Below, piece by piece: positions 27,747 to 35,492 of a stretch of DNA of 64,000 nucleotides. The notes under the pieces were generated by a model. That model saw only the letters and a program-made list of their open reading frames with translations, did not search any database and had not been told where the DNA came from. The DNA is from Intrasporangium flavum (lineage in GTDB: Bacteria; Actinomycetota; Actinomycetes; Actinomycetales; Dermatophilaceae), in assembly GCF_001956915.1 (NCBI RefSeq), contig NZ_MLJO01000021.1, positions 1-64,000 of the forward strand, given 5' to 3'. Position 1 is the first letter of the stretch; each line of letters begins with the position of its first letter. A program made the position numbers and the translations under genes.

Positions 27747-28943
27747 TCAGCCCACCTCCTGTGCCTCGGCGAGGTGCTGCGCCTTGACGGCCGCCTCGTA
27801 GCCGGCGGCGAAGACGTCGACCTCACCGCTGCTCGCCTCGGTCTTGGTGACGTAGGCGATGAAGTCGGAGCCGAGCTCGCGCGGGTCGCGCTCGCTGACG
27901 ACCGTGGTGCTCGCGCGGGCGCGCTCGACCGTGCCGTCGGGCTCGTGGAAGACCTGGAGGGCGTGCGGGAAGCGGGACTTGACGCGGTCCATCAGGGAGT
28001 CGGGTCGGACGCGGTCGGTGACGGTGACGCGCACCCACGCCTCCTCGGCGGACGCGTGCGCGGGCGACTCGAGGAGCTCGTCGAGGGTGCCGCGCAGGGT
28101 CGCCATCGGCCGCGGCTGGGCGATCTCGACCGGCGTGACGCGCGCCGGGCCCGACGCGTCGAGGTCGACGAGGAGGGCGACCTTGGTGTGGTCCTGCTCG
28201 GAGAAGGAGTACCGCAGCGGCGAGCCGGAGTACCGCACGACCGACCCCTCGGCCGACTCGGGAGCCTGCGGGCCGTGCAGGTGCCCGAGCGCCGCGTAGT
28301 CGATCCCGTGGAAGGCCGTGCCGGCGACGCGGTCGACGCCGCCGACCATGATCGAGCGCTCGGAGTCGCTCGGCTCGGCGCCGGCCACGAAGGCGTGCGC
28401 GAGGACGACGGACCGCACGCCAGGACGCTCGGCGAGGTCGGCGCGGATACGGTCGCAGGCGGCGCTGACGACTGCCTGGTGCGAGCGCGGCAGCGGCTCG
28501 CCGCCACCGGCCAGCGCGACGCGGGCGTGGTCGGGGTCGAGGTAGGGGATGCCGTAGATCGCCGCGCGGACGCCGTCGCTGGCCTCGAGCAGCACCGGCA
28601 GGTCGAGCTGCCCGGGGTCGGTGACCATGCGGATGCTGTCGCGGAAAAGGCCCGCGCCGTAGCCGAGCCGGATGGCGGAGTCGTGGTTGCCCGAGGTGAC
28701 GACGACCGTGGTGACGGCCGAGAGCCGCGAGAGGGTCCACTCGAGCAGCTGCACCGACTCGACGGGCGGCACGCCGCGGTCGTAGACGTCGCCGGCCACG
28801 AGCACGGCGTCGACGGGGACGCCGTCGGGAGGGTCCTCGACGAGCTCGCAGAGGCGCTCCAGGACGGCCGTCTGCGCCTCGTGGAGGTTGACGCCGTGGA
28901 GCGTCCGCCCGAGGTGCCAGTCGGAGGTGTGGAGCAACCGCAT
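27747..28943 (-). CDS. sbcD: Exonuclease SbcD (Mre11-like nuclease subunit)
   Basis: Metallophosphoesterase subunit of SbcCD, 398 residues from ATG 28943. Metal-binding motifs are all present: TSDWHLGR (D8, H10), VAGDVYDRG, TSGNHDSAIRL, LAHAFV and LGHLHGPQ. The C-terminal part (from about 290) is the capping and SbcC-binding region. Length matches actinobacterial SbcD. Upstream, 140 nt separate it from the holin-like gene and contain a strong hairpin. Transcribed with sbcC. Confidence 0.95.
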   Translation of the reverse strand: MRLLHTSDWHLGRTLHGVNLHEAQTAVLERLCELVEDPPDGVPVDAVLVAGDVYDRGVPPVESVQLLEWTLSRLSAVTTVVVTSGNHDSAIRLGYGAGLFRDSIRMVTDPGQLDLPVLLEASDGVRAAIYGIPYLDPDHARVALAGGGEPLPRSHQAVVSAACDRIRADLAERPGVRSVVLAHAFVAGAEPSDSERSIMVGGVDRVAGTAFHGIDYAALGHLHGPQAPESAEGSVVRYSGSPLRYSFSEQDHTKVALLVDLDASGPARVTPVEIAQPRPMATLRGTLDELLESPAHASAEEAWVRVTVTDRVRPDSLMDRVKSRFPHALQVFHEPDGTVERARASTTVVSERDPRELGSDFIAYVTKTEASSGEVDVFAAGYEAAVKAQHLAEAQEVG

Positions 28944-29019
28944 GCCACGACGGTAGGACCCGCCGCCGACACGGCCGAAGCCGACACCCCGTTGTCCCGC
29001 AACACCCCGGCGACGCCGC

Positions 29020-29049
29020 GAGCCCGCCCCCGGCGTCGGGGACGGGCTC
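29020..29049 (-). terminator. Hairpin terminator candidate between the holin-like gene and sbcD
   Basis: GAGCCCGCCCCC (29020-29031) and GGGGACGGGCTC (29038-29049) form a 12-bp stem with one mismatch and a 6-nt loop. It lies just downstream of the minus-strand holin-like gene and upstream of sbcD, the right place for a terminator. No U-tract. Confidence 0.6.
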
Positions 29050-29083
29050 ACGGTCGAGCAGGTGGCGCGCGACGCGTCGGGCG

Positions 29084-29461
29084 TCAGTCGCTCTTGACGA
29101 AGCTGAGGATCATCGAGACGAACGTGATGATGAGCGAGCCGAGGATGGCGTCCCAGAAGAAGTGCTCGACGTGGAAGGACAGGCTCAGCTTGCCCGAGAT
29201 CCACGACGTCAGCTGGAGCATCAGGGCGTTGACGATGAAGACGAACAGCCCGAGCGTCAGGATGATGAACGGCAGCGACAGCAGCTTGGCGAGCGGCCGG
29301 ACGAACGCGTTGATGATGCCGAAGATCAGCGCGACGATGACGACCGTCTTGACGATCTCGCCCGTCGATCCCTCCCCGAACGTGATGCCGGGGATGAGCC
29401 ACGCGGCGACCCAGAGGGCGACGGCGTTGATGACCGTCTGGAGCGCGAAGTTGATGAGCAT
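29084..29461 (-). CDS. Phage holin family (4-TM, YvlD-like) membrane protein
   Basis: Protein of 125 residues with four membrane helices. Markers: AVALWVAAWLIPGITFGEG, IIVALIFGIINAFVRPLAKLLSLPFIILTLGLFVFIVNALMLQLTSWISG, and a C-terminal helix ending SFVKSD. Despite the family name this is a chromosomal housekeeping membrane protein (YvlD type), not a sign of prophage; no phage genes surround it. It starts 4 nt after the phosphofructokinase stop, so is probably in one operon with it. Confidence 0.87.
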   Translation of the reverse strand: MLINFALQTVINAVALWVAAWLIPGITFGEGSTGEIVKTVVIVALIFGIINAFVRPLAKLLSLPFIILTLGLFVFIVNALMLQLTSWISGKLSLSFHVEHFFWDAILGSLIITFVSMILSFVKSD

Positions 29462-29465
29462 GCGC

Positions 29466-30611
29466 TCAGTGTTCCACGGGTACGTCCGGGATGTGGTGGT
29501 CCGTCACCATGCTCGCGAGGGTGTCGCGCCGGGGCTCCACCGGTGCGTCGCCCGGCAGGCCCGGGTGCTCGTCGCCGGGGATCCGCGGCTGGAACATCGA
29601 GTTGAGCCGCAGCAGCTCGGGCTCGACCATCTTGAGGTGGCTGATCGCCTCGGCCACCGGGACGCGCTCGATGCGGCCCTGCTGGAGGGCGACCATCTGG
29701 CCCCACGCGCCGTCGATCGCGGCCTCGACCGCGGCGACGCCGAACCGCGTGCCGAGCACCCGGTCGAAGGCGACGGGGGAGCCACCGCGCTGGATGTGGC
29801 CGAGGGCGGTCATGCGGCTCTCGATGCCGGTGCGGCCCTGGATCTCGCGGGCGAGGATCGAGCCGATGCCACCGAGGATCTGGTGGCCGTACTTGTCCAC
29901 CTCCGGGGCGGGGATCTCCATCGTGCCCTCCTTGGGCACGGCTCCCTCGGCGACGACGACGATGGTGGCGAAGCGGCCCTTCTTGTGCCGGTGGACGATC
30001 CGCTCGCACACCTCGTCGATGTCGAAGGCCTCCTCGGGCGTCAGGATGATCGCCGCGCCGCCGGCCAGGCCCGACCACACGGCGATGTGGCCGACGTGCC
30101 GGCCCATGACCTCGACGACGAGGACGCGGTGGTGCGACTCGGCGGTGGTGTGGAGCCGGTCGATGGCGTCGGTGCAGATCTGGACGGCGGTCTGGAAGCC
30201 GAACGTCATCTCGGTCAGGGAGATGTCGTTGTCGATGGTCTTCGGGACGCCGATGACGGGGAAGCCGTGCTCGTGCAGCCGGTTGACGACGCCCATCGAG
30301 CCCTCGCCGCCGATGCCGATGATGGCGTCGAGGCCGTGCCGGTCGTAGGCCTTGCGGACCCGCTTGAGGCCGTCCTCCTGGGCGAAGGGCTGGTCGCGGC
30401 TCGTGCCGAGGATCGTGCCGCCGAGGGGCAGGATGCCGCGGCACCGGTCGACGTCGAGGATCTCGTAGTCGTTGTCCATGACGCCGCGCCATGCGTTGCG
30501 GAAGCCGATGACGGTGCTGTCGTAGGTGACCTCCGCGGCGCGGGTGGCGCCGCGGATGACGGCGTTGAGGCCGGGACAGTCTCCGCCCCCGGTGAGGATG
30601 CCGATGCGCAT
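29466..30611 (-). CDS. pfkA: 6-phosphofructokinase, probably ATP-dependent
   Basis: Glycolytic enzyme making fructose 1,6-bisphosphate, 381 residues from ATG 30611. Motifs: MRIGILTGGGDCPGLNAVIR, GTSRDQPF, IGGEGSMGV, VPKTIDNDISLTEMTFGFQTAV, VVEVMGRHVGHIA, LGHIQRGGSP. Gly in GGEGS with Lys in PKTIDND is the combination seen in the ATP-dependent M. tuberculosis enzyme, whereas pyrophosphate enzymes have Asp at the former position; ATP use is therefore inferred. The C-terminal 30 residues (EPRRDTLASMVTDHHIPDVPVEH) extend past the usual end. Divergent from hisC. Confidence 0.94.
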   Translation of the reverse strand: MRIGILTGGGDCPGLNAVIRGATRAAEVTYDSTVIGFRNAWRGVMDNDYEILDVDRCRGILPLGGTILGTSRDQPFAQEDGLKRVRKAYDRHGLDAIIGIGGEGSMGVVNRLHEHGFPVIGVPKTIDNDISLTEMTFGFQTAVQICTDAIDRLHTTAESHHRVLVVEVMGRHVGHIAVWSGLAGGAAIILTPEEAFDIDEVCERIVHRHKKGRFATIVVVAEGAVPKEGTMEIPAPEVDKYGHQILGGIGSILAREIQGRTGIESRMTALGHIQRGGSPVAFDRVLGTRFGVAAVEAAIDGAWGQMVALQQGRIERVPVAEAISHLKMVEPELLRLNSMFQPRIPGDEHPGLPGDAPVEPRRDTLASMVTDHHIPDVPVEH

Positions 30612-30675
30612 GAGCTGGACTTTCGCTGTGTGGGCATGATGAAGGGTGTCGAGGCGGCACTGACGCGACGATGTG

Positions 30676-30705
30676 AGCCTAGCCACACGCGGGCCACCAC
30701 GTCAG
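30676..30705 (-). promoter_or_regulatory. Candidate promoter of the pfkA-holin-like operon
   Basis: On the minus strand CTGACG (30700-30705, 4 of 6 to TTGACA) is 18 nt from TAGGCT (30676-30681). This would start RNA near 30669, about 58 nt before the ATG at 30611. Sequence match only. Confidence 0.4.
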
Positions 30706-30759
30706 TGGAGCGTCCAGAGGCCGGGCACCGCGCTGAGACGGGCGCCGGGGTGCACCCTC

Positions 30760-30765
30760 TAGAGT
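30760..30765 (+). promoter_or_regulatory. -10 box of a probably leaderless hisC transcript
   Basis: TAGAGT (30760-30765) ends 7 nt before the hisC ATG at 30773, the distance from -10 box to transcription start. No ribosome site is present. No convincing -35 box is seen. The same geometry occurs at four other genes in the window. Confidence 0.45.
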
Positions 30766-30772
30766 GCGCCGT

Positions 30773-31912
30773 ATGAGCGACGCCGTCGACCGCAGCGAGA
30801 GCACGCCGAGCACGCCGAGCACCGAGCCCACCGACGCCGCGAGCCCGGTGCGCCTGCGCGAGGTGCTCTCGCGGATGCCCGACTACAAGCCGGGCAAGCC
30901 CGCGAGCGCGCCGGCCGGCCTCACCGCCTACAAGCTCTCCTCCAACGAGAACCCGTACGGCCCGCTGCCCTCGGTCCTCGCCGCGATCGGCGACGCCGCC
31001 ACGACGGTCAACCGCTACCCCGACATGGCGGTGACGGCCCTGACGCAGCGGCTCGCGACCGCCCTCGACGTGCCGGCCGAGTGCCTCGCCACCGGGACCG
31101 GGTCGGTCGCGGTGCTCGCGCAGGTCGTCAACGCGGCCTGCGACGCCGGCGACGAGGTCGTCTTCGCGTGGCGGTCCTTCGAGGCCTACCCGATCGTGGC
31201 CCAGCTGGCCGGCGCCGAGCCGGTCATGGTCGGCCTCGACGCCGGTGCCCGGCACCGCCTCGACGCCATGGCCGCGGCGATCACCGAGCGCACCCGCGTC
31301 GTGCTCGTCTGCACCCCGAACAACCCCACCGGCCCGTGCGTGCACGAGAAGGAGCTCGAGGCCTTCCTCGCCAAGGTGCCGAGCGGCGTCATCGTCGTCG
31401 TCGACGAGGCCTACGTCGAGTTCGTCCGCGACCCCGACGCCGTCCGCGGCCTCGAGGTGTGGAAGCGCCACCCCAACGTCGTGGTCCTGCGCACCTTCTC
31501 CAAGGCGTACGGCCTGGCCGGGCTGCGCGTCGGCTACGCGGTGGCGCACCCGCCGGTCGCGGCCGCCATCCGCAAGACGGCCACGCCCTTCGGCGTCAAC
31601 TCCCTCGCGCAGGTGGCCGCGATCGCCTCGCTCGACGCCTTCGACGAGCTGGCCGAGCGCGTCGACACCATCGTCGCCGAGCGCGACCGCGTCTCCCGGG
31701 CCCTGGCCGACCAGGGCTGGGACCTGCCGCGCAGCGACGCCAACTTCGTGTGGTTCCCGCTGGGCTCCGACTCCACCGCCTTCGCGCGCGCGTGCGAGGA
31801 AGCTGGACTCATGGTGCGCCAGTACGGCGACGACGGTGTGCGCGTCACGATCGGCGAGGTGGAGGCCAACAGCCGCCTCGTGGAGGTGGCGCAGCAGTTC
31901 GGCCCGCGCTGA
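30773..31912 (+). CDS. hisC: Histidinol-phosphate/aromatic aminotransferase (HisC2/Pat type)
   Basis: PLP-dependent aminotransferase, 379 residues. Fold I motifs: YKLSSNENPYGPLPSVL, TGTGSVAVLAQVVNAACDAGDEVVFAWRSFEAYPI, VCTPNNPTGP, VVVDEAYVEF, and the Schiff-base Lys in TFSKAYGLAGLRVGY (about 244). No other his gene is near, so it is probably the stand-alone second copy used for aromatic amino acids (annotated pat in many actinobacteria), rather than the his-operon enzyme; this is inference. Followed by a strong hairpin. Confidence 0.9.
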   Translation: MSDAVDRSESTPSTPSTEPTDAASPVRLREVLSRMPDYKPGKPASAPAGLTAYKLSSNENPYGPLPSVLAAIGDAATTVNRYPDMAVTALTQRLATALDVPAECLATGTGSVAVLAQVVNAACDAGDEVVFAWRSFEAYPIVAQLAGAEPVMVGLDAGARHRLDAMAAAITERTRVVLVCTPNNPTGPCVHEKELEAFLAKVPSGVIVVVDEAYVEFVRDPDAVRGLEVWKRHPNVVVLRTFSKAYGLAGLRVGYAVAHPPVAAAIRKTATPFGVNSLAQVAAIASLDAFDELAERVDTIVAERDRVSRALADQGWDLPRSDANFVWFPLGSDSTAFARACEEAGLMVRQYGDDGVRVTIGEVEANSRLVEVAQQFGPR

Positions 31913-31918
31913 CAATGG

Positions 31919-31946
31919 GATCACCGCGCGCCGCCGCGCGGTGATC
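31919..31946 (+). terminator. 12-bp perfect hairpin after hisC, abutting the next gene's ribosome site
   Basis: GATCACCGCGCG (31919-31930), loop CCGC, CGCGCGGTGATC (31935-31946): perfect 12-bp stem starting 7 nt after the hisC stop. GGAGGG (31947-31952) follows at once and then ATG 31957. It may end hisC transcription or shape expression of the downstream membrane genes. Confidence 0.65.
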
Positions 31947-31956
31947 GGAGGGCGTC

Positions 31957-33504
31957 ATGACGCTGGACCGCGAACGCGTGCCGGCGGCGTCGGCTGCCCT
32001 CCTCGCGATCGCGCTCGCCGTGCCCTCGCTGCTCGCCGCGACGTGGCACCTGACGACCGTCGCCAGCGACAGCGGGGCCGCGGTCCTCGAGCAGCGGGAG
32101 TGGAGCTGGGGGCGCTCGCAGTCGCTGGGCGCCGGTGGCGCCGTGGTGCAGGACCTCTGGAACCCGTGGGGGCTCGCGGTGCTCGTGGCCCTGCTGGGCC
32201 TGACGCTCGTGGCCGTCCTCGCCCACCTGCTGTCCGACGCGCCGTGGGCCCGCGTCGTCGCGCCGGCCTCCGCCGCCCTGCTTCTCGGGCGGCTCGTCAC
32301 CACGGTCTCGGAGCGGTTGGGCCGCCCCGTCCGTGACGACGTCCACGGGCTCTCGGCGCAGGGCGCCTCGACGCTCGCCGGCACGGCGGAGACCGCCGCT
32401 GCCGCCGTGCTCGTCGTGGCCCTGGTGCTGATGGTGGCCGCGCTCGCGGGGGTGCGGGCCTCGGCGCTCGGCGAGGTCGTCCGGCGTCCGGTCGGGTCGG
32501 TGCCCGACGCTTCCGGCAGCGCGGCCGCCGAGGTGGTGGCCGACCCCGCAGGCAGCGTGGCCGCCGGGACCGGGTCCGCGCGCGCCGACGACGGCGCGGA
32601 CCTGTCCGGCGCCGTTGTCGCCGACGCCGAGGCGCCGCCGCCCGACGCTCCGCGCCGCCTGCCCCGCCTCGTGCCCGGACGCGCTCTCGTCGCTGCGCTC
32701 GGCGCGGCCGGGGCGCTGCTCGCGGTGCCGCAGCTGTTCTGGCCGACGCACTCCGTCGGCGTCCGGGGCGAGGGCCCCACCGGGGGCTACGACTTCCGCC
32801 AGTCGATCTGGAGCTGGGGCCGGTACGCCGACACGACAACGGTCGACGCCGGCCAGTTCGACCTGTCCAACCCGTTCACGCTGACGCTCTTCGCCGCGTC
32901 GATCGTGGTGGGCCTCGCCGCGTGCGCGGCCTACGCCCTGCGGGCCGGCGTCGACGGTCGGGTGCTCGGCGCCGCCGGCCTGGGCTGGGCCCTGCTCGGC
33001 CTGGGCGCACCGCTTGCCCAGCGCGTCGGCGACACCGTCACCGGCCTCTACGGCGACAACCCGCTCATGGAGGTCGAGACGCACCTGACCGGGTGGCTGC
33101 AGTGGGTGTCGGTCGCGTCGCTGCTGGCCGCGTTCGGCCTCGTCGTGGCCCGCCCGGCCGCCTCGACGCTGCGGGTCGCGTGGCCCGGCCTCGTCGCGTG
33201 GGTCGTCCGGCTCCGGGACTCGCGCGAGGTCGACGACGCCCCTGCCGACGTCTTCGGCGACGCCTTCGGCGACGCGTCCGGCGCCGCGGGCAGCGACGCG
33301 TCGGGCCACCGGCCGGGATCGGTGCCCGGTGCGCCGGCCCCGCGCATCGGCGTCGCGACGCTGCGCGACCTCCCCGCCGGCGACCGCTCGGGCTCCGGGG
33401 CGCGCGTCGTCGGGTTCAGCGACGACGGCGACGATGGCGACGACGGCGGCCACGCGGACCACCCGGGCGGCCTGGGCCGGCGACGTCACCCGGACGCGTC
33501 ATGA
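31957..33504 (+). CDS. Membrane protein with two tandem copies of a W-x-W-G-R module
   Basis: I do not recognise a named family. 515 residues, ATG with GGAGGG just upstream. It contains two related halves: residues about 10-165 and 240-410. Each has a helix ending in a VPSL/VPQL turn, an outside loop ending in WSWGR (49-53 and 285-289), two more helices and an LSAQG/ETHLTGW region before a last helix. A Gly/Ala/Asp linker (170-235) joins them and an acidic, Asp/Gly-rich tail (from 415) ends the protein. The next gene starts inside its stop (ATGA). Products of the next two genes carry the same module once each. Confidence 0.75.
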   Translation: MTLDRERVPAASAALLAIALAVPSLLAATWHLTTVASDSGAAVLEQREWSWGRSQSLGAGGAVVQDLWNPWGLAVLVALLGLTLVAVLAHLLSDAPWARVVAPASAALLLGRLVTTVSERLGRPVRDDVHGLSAQGASTLAGTAETAAAAVLVVALVLMVAALAGVRASALGEVVRRPVGSVPDASGSAAAEVVADPAGSVAAGTGSARADDGADLSGAVVADAEAPPPDAPRRLPRLVPGRALVAALGAAGALLAVPQLFWPTHSVGVRGEGPTGGYDFRQSIWSWGRYADTTTVDAGQFDLSNPFTLTLFAASIVVGLAACAAYALRAGVDGRVLGAAGLGWALLGLGAPLAQRVGDTVTGLYGDNPLMEVETHLTGWLQWVSVASLLAAFGLVVARPAASTLRVAWPGLVAWVVRLRDSREVDDAPADVFGDAFGDASGAAGSDASGHRPGSVPGAPAPRIGVATLRDLPAGDRSGSGARVVGFSDDGDDGDDGGHADHPGGLGRRRHPDAS

Positions 33505-34211
33505 CGCCGTCGGGAGGTCCGCGCGAGCCGGGAGGGGCGGGGGTCGCGTCGGGGGTCGCGTCGGCGCGGCGGCGACGGCGGCCGCGTCCGGTGCCCGGGC
33601 GCGCACCAGCCGGTGCCGTCGCCCTCGTGGGGCTGCTCCTCGCGGCGACGCCGATCGTCTGGCCGACCCGGGCGCTCGTGCTCACGACGGCCGAGGTCGG
33701 GGAGTTCCACCGCGTCCTTCGGACCGAGCAGTGGTCGTGGGGGCGCGAGCTCAGCCTCGCCGGGAACGGCGCCACCTACGACGCCGCGACCGGACCCTCC
33801 AACGTGGTCGCCCTCGTCACCCTGTGCGTCGTCCTGGCGCTGGCGGTGGCCGGCGTCGTCACGTGGCTCGTCGTGCCCGGTCGCACCGGCGAGGTCGTCG
33901 GGGCCGCGGCCACGGCGGCCGGTCTCGCCACCGTCGCGCAGTCGTGGGCGGCACGGGTCGGCGGCACCGACGCGTCCGGGAGCCTGCTGCCCGGCCTGAC
34001 GACGCAGACGCTGCCCGCGGGCCACCTCGAGTCCGCCGGGGGCGTCCTGCTCGCCGTCGCGCTCCTGCTCGTCCTCAGCCCGCCGCTCGCCCGCGGTGCG
34101 GCGAGGGCTGGGCGCGGGGTCCTCGAGCGCGTCGAGCGCGACCGGGCGGCCGAGGGACGCCGCGACGAGGAGAGCCGCGTTGCCACCGACCCGTCCGCGG
34201 GGCGCCGTTGA
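33501..34211 (+). CDS. Membrane protein, single W-x-W-G-R module
   Basis: Unrecognised family; 236 residues. A basic N-terminus (SARRRRRPRPVPGR) precedes a helix ending ATPIVWPTRALVL, an outside loop ending EQWSWGRELSL (78-84), two helices, LLPGLTTQTLPAGHLES, and a final helix before a charged tail. This matches each half of the preceding protein. The ATG lies in the upstream stop (ATGA), so the two are translationally coupled. Confidence 0.72.
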   Translation: MTPSGGPREPGGAGVASGVASARRRRRPRPVPGRAPAGAVALVGLLLAATPIVWPTRALVLTTAEVGEFHRVLRTEQWSWGRELSLAGNGATYDAATGPSNVVALVTLCVVLALAVAGVVTWLVVPGRTGEVVGAAATAAGLATVAQSWAARVGGTDASGSLLPGLTTQTLPAGHLESAGGVLLAVALLLVLSPPLARGAARAGRGVLERVERDRAAEGRRDEESRVATDPSAGRR

Positions 34212-34338
34212 CGACCCAGGTGCGTCGGTCACCGGCGCGCCCGGTGTGCCGACGGCGCGCCGACGGGGCGGCGACCGGTCCGGTGACGCGTCGGCGTGGG
34301 ACAGTGGCGCGGCCATCGGATGCGACGAGGAGGACCGG

Positions 34339-34980
34339 GTGTCGACACGGGACGGTCACGCGGGCGAGGGCCCGGACGGCGGCAGTGCGGGGGAGCGGCC
34401 GCTGCCCGGTCGACGTGGGTTCGCAGCGGCGCTCGTCGCGCTCGGGTCGCTGCTCGTCGTGCCCTCGCTCGTCCTGCCGGCCACGAGGGTGACGTGGAGC
34501 CAGGCCGGCTCGTCGGCGCAGCTGCTCTTCGAGCAGTGGGTCGCCGGACGCGTCCGCTGGGCACCCCAAGGGGGCTGGTTCGGGTCGGTGCCCCCGCACG
34601 GCGGCGACGCCCCGGACAGCACGGTGGCAGTGGTGCTGCTCGTCGCGTCGGTCGTCGCGGGGGTCGGGGCCGGCGTCCTCTGGTGGTCGGCACGGTCGCG
34701 CGGGCGGCTCGGCGCCGCTGCGGCGGTGACCGTCCTCGCCATGTCGCTCTACCTCGGCGGGGTCTCCGCGGGCGCGCGCGAGGTCGCCTTCGGGGCCCTC
34801 GGGACCGACGCCGGAGCGCTCCCCGTCGCGACGGTGACGCCGGCCGGCGGGCTGAGCATCCTCGCGCTGGCCGCGTGGTCGGCGGGCCTGACGCTCATGC
34901 TGTGGCAGCTGCGCCGCCGACCCTCCCGGGCCGAGCCCGACCGGCGGAGGGGCCGCGACGCGTCGGGCCCGCGGGACTGA
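34339..34980 (+). CDS. Membrane protein, diverged copy of the same module
   Basis: Unrecognised family; 213 residues from GTG 34339, chosen because GAGGAGG lies 6-7 nt ahead; the frame is open further upstream. The module is recognisable but decayed: helix ending VVPSLVLPATRVTW, loop ending EQWVAGRVRW instead of WSWGR, two helices, then PVATVTPAGGLSILAL and a last helix. The tail ends GRDASGPRD, built on a GACGCGTC site. Third member of the array. Confidence 0.7.
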   Translation: MSTRDGHAGEGPDGGSAGERPLPGRRGFAAALVALGSLLVVPSLVLPATRVTWSQAGSSAQLLFEQWVAGRVRWAPQGGWFGSVPPHGGDAPDSTVAVVLLVASVVAGVGAGVLWWSARSRGRLGAAAAVTVLAMSLYLGGVSAGAREVAFGALGTDAGALPVATVTPAGGLSILALAAWSAGLTLMLWQLRRRPSRAEPDRRRGRDASGPRD

Positions 34981-35027
34981 GGGCGCAGTCGGGCCCCGGC
35001 GTCGGTGGTCGGCCCTAGCGTGGGCAC

Positions 35028-35483
35028 ATGGACATGAGGCTTGAGCTCGTCATGGTGCCGGTGACCGACGTCGACCGTGCCCGCGACTTCTACGTCGACC
35101 AGGTCGGGTTCGTGCTCGACCACGACCAGACCGTCAGCGAGGAGGTGCGCTTCGTGCAGCTGACGCCGCCGGGGTCGGCCTGCTCCATCGCCTTCGGCAA
35201 GGGCCTGACCGAGATGGGTCCCGGCAGCCTCGACAACCTCCAGGTGGTCATCGCCGACGCCGACGCGGCCCGCGCCGAGCTCGTCGCCCGCGGTGTCGAC
35301 GCCTCCGAGGTCGACGACCAGCCGTGGGGCCGGTTCGTCCGCTTCGCCGACCCCGACGGCAACCGCTGGACCCTCCAGCAGCTGCCGGCCTGGTCGCGCG
35401 GCGCCGGTGGCGACGGCACCAACCCGGGCGACGAGGCGCCGGGCGGCGGGTCCGAGCCCGACGGCGCGGCCGCCGACGCCTGA
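35028..35483 (+). CDS. VOC (glyoxalase/bleomycin resistance) family protein
   Basis: Metal-dependent vicinal oxygen chelate fold, 151 residues. Two beta-alpha-beta-beta-beta units: MRLELVMVPVTDVDRARDFYVDQVGFVLDHDQ ... VRFVQLTPPGSACSIAFG and LDNLQVVIADADAARAELVARGVDASEV ... FVRFADPDGNRWTLQQLP. The role could be a glyoxalase, dioxygenase or binding protein; the sequence does not say. The C-terminal 28 residues are a Gly/Asp/Ala tail. It ends 9 nt before the AAA ATPase. Confidence 0.85.
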   Translation: MDMRLELVMVPVTDVDRARDFYVDQVGFVLDHDQTVSEEVRFVQLTPPGSACSIAFGKGLTEMGPGSLDNLQVVIADADAARAELVARGVDASEVDDQPWGRFVRFADPDGNRWTLQQLPAWSRGAGGDGTNPGDEAPGGGSEPDGAAADA

Positions 35484-35492
35484 GGCGCCGAG

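Noticed and set aside
24839..27787. Plus-strand open frame of 982 codons opposite sbcC
   Set aside because: Composition is antisense-like (Gly/Val/Leu/Asp runs), while the minus strand encodes all SbcC motifs.
29084..29461. Phage holin as a sign of prophage
   Set aside because: It is the chromosomal YvlD-like family; neighbours are pfkA and sbcCD and no phage gene, att site or endolysin is present.
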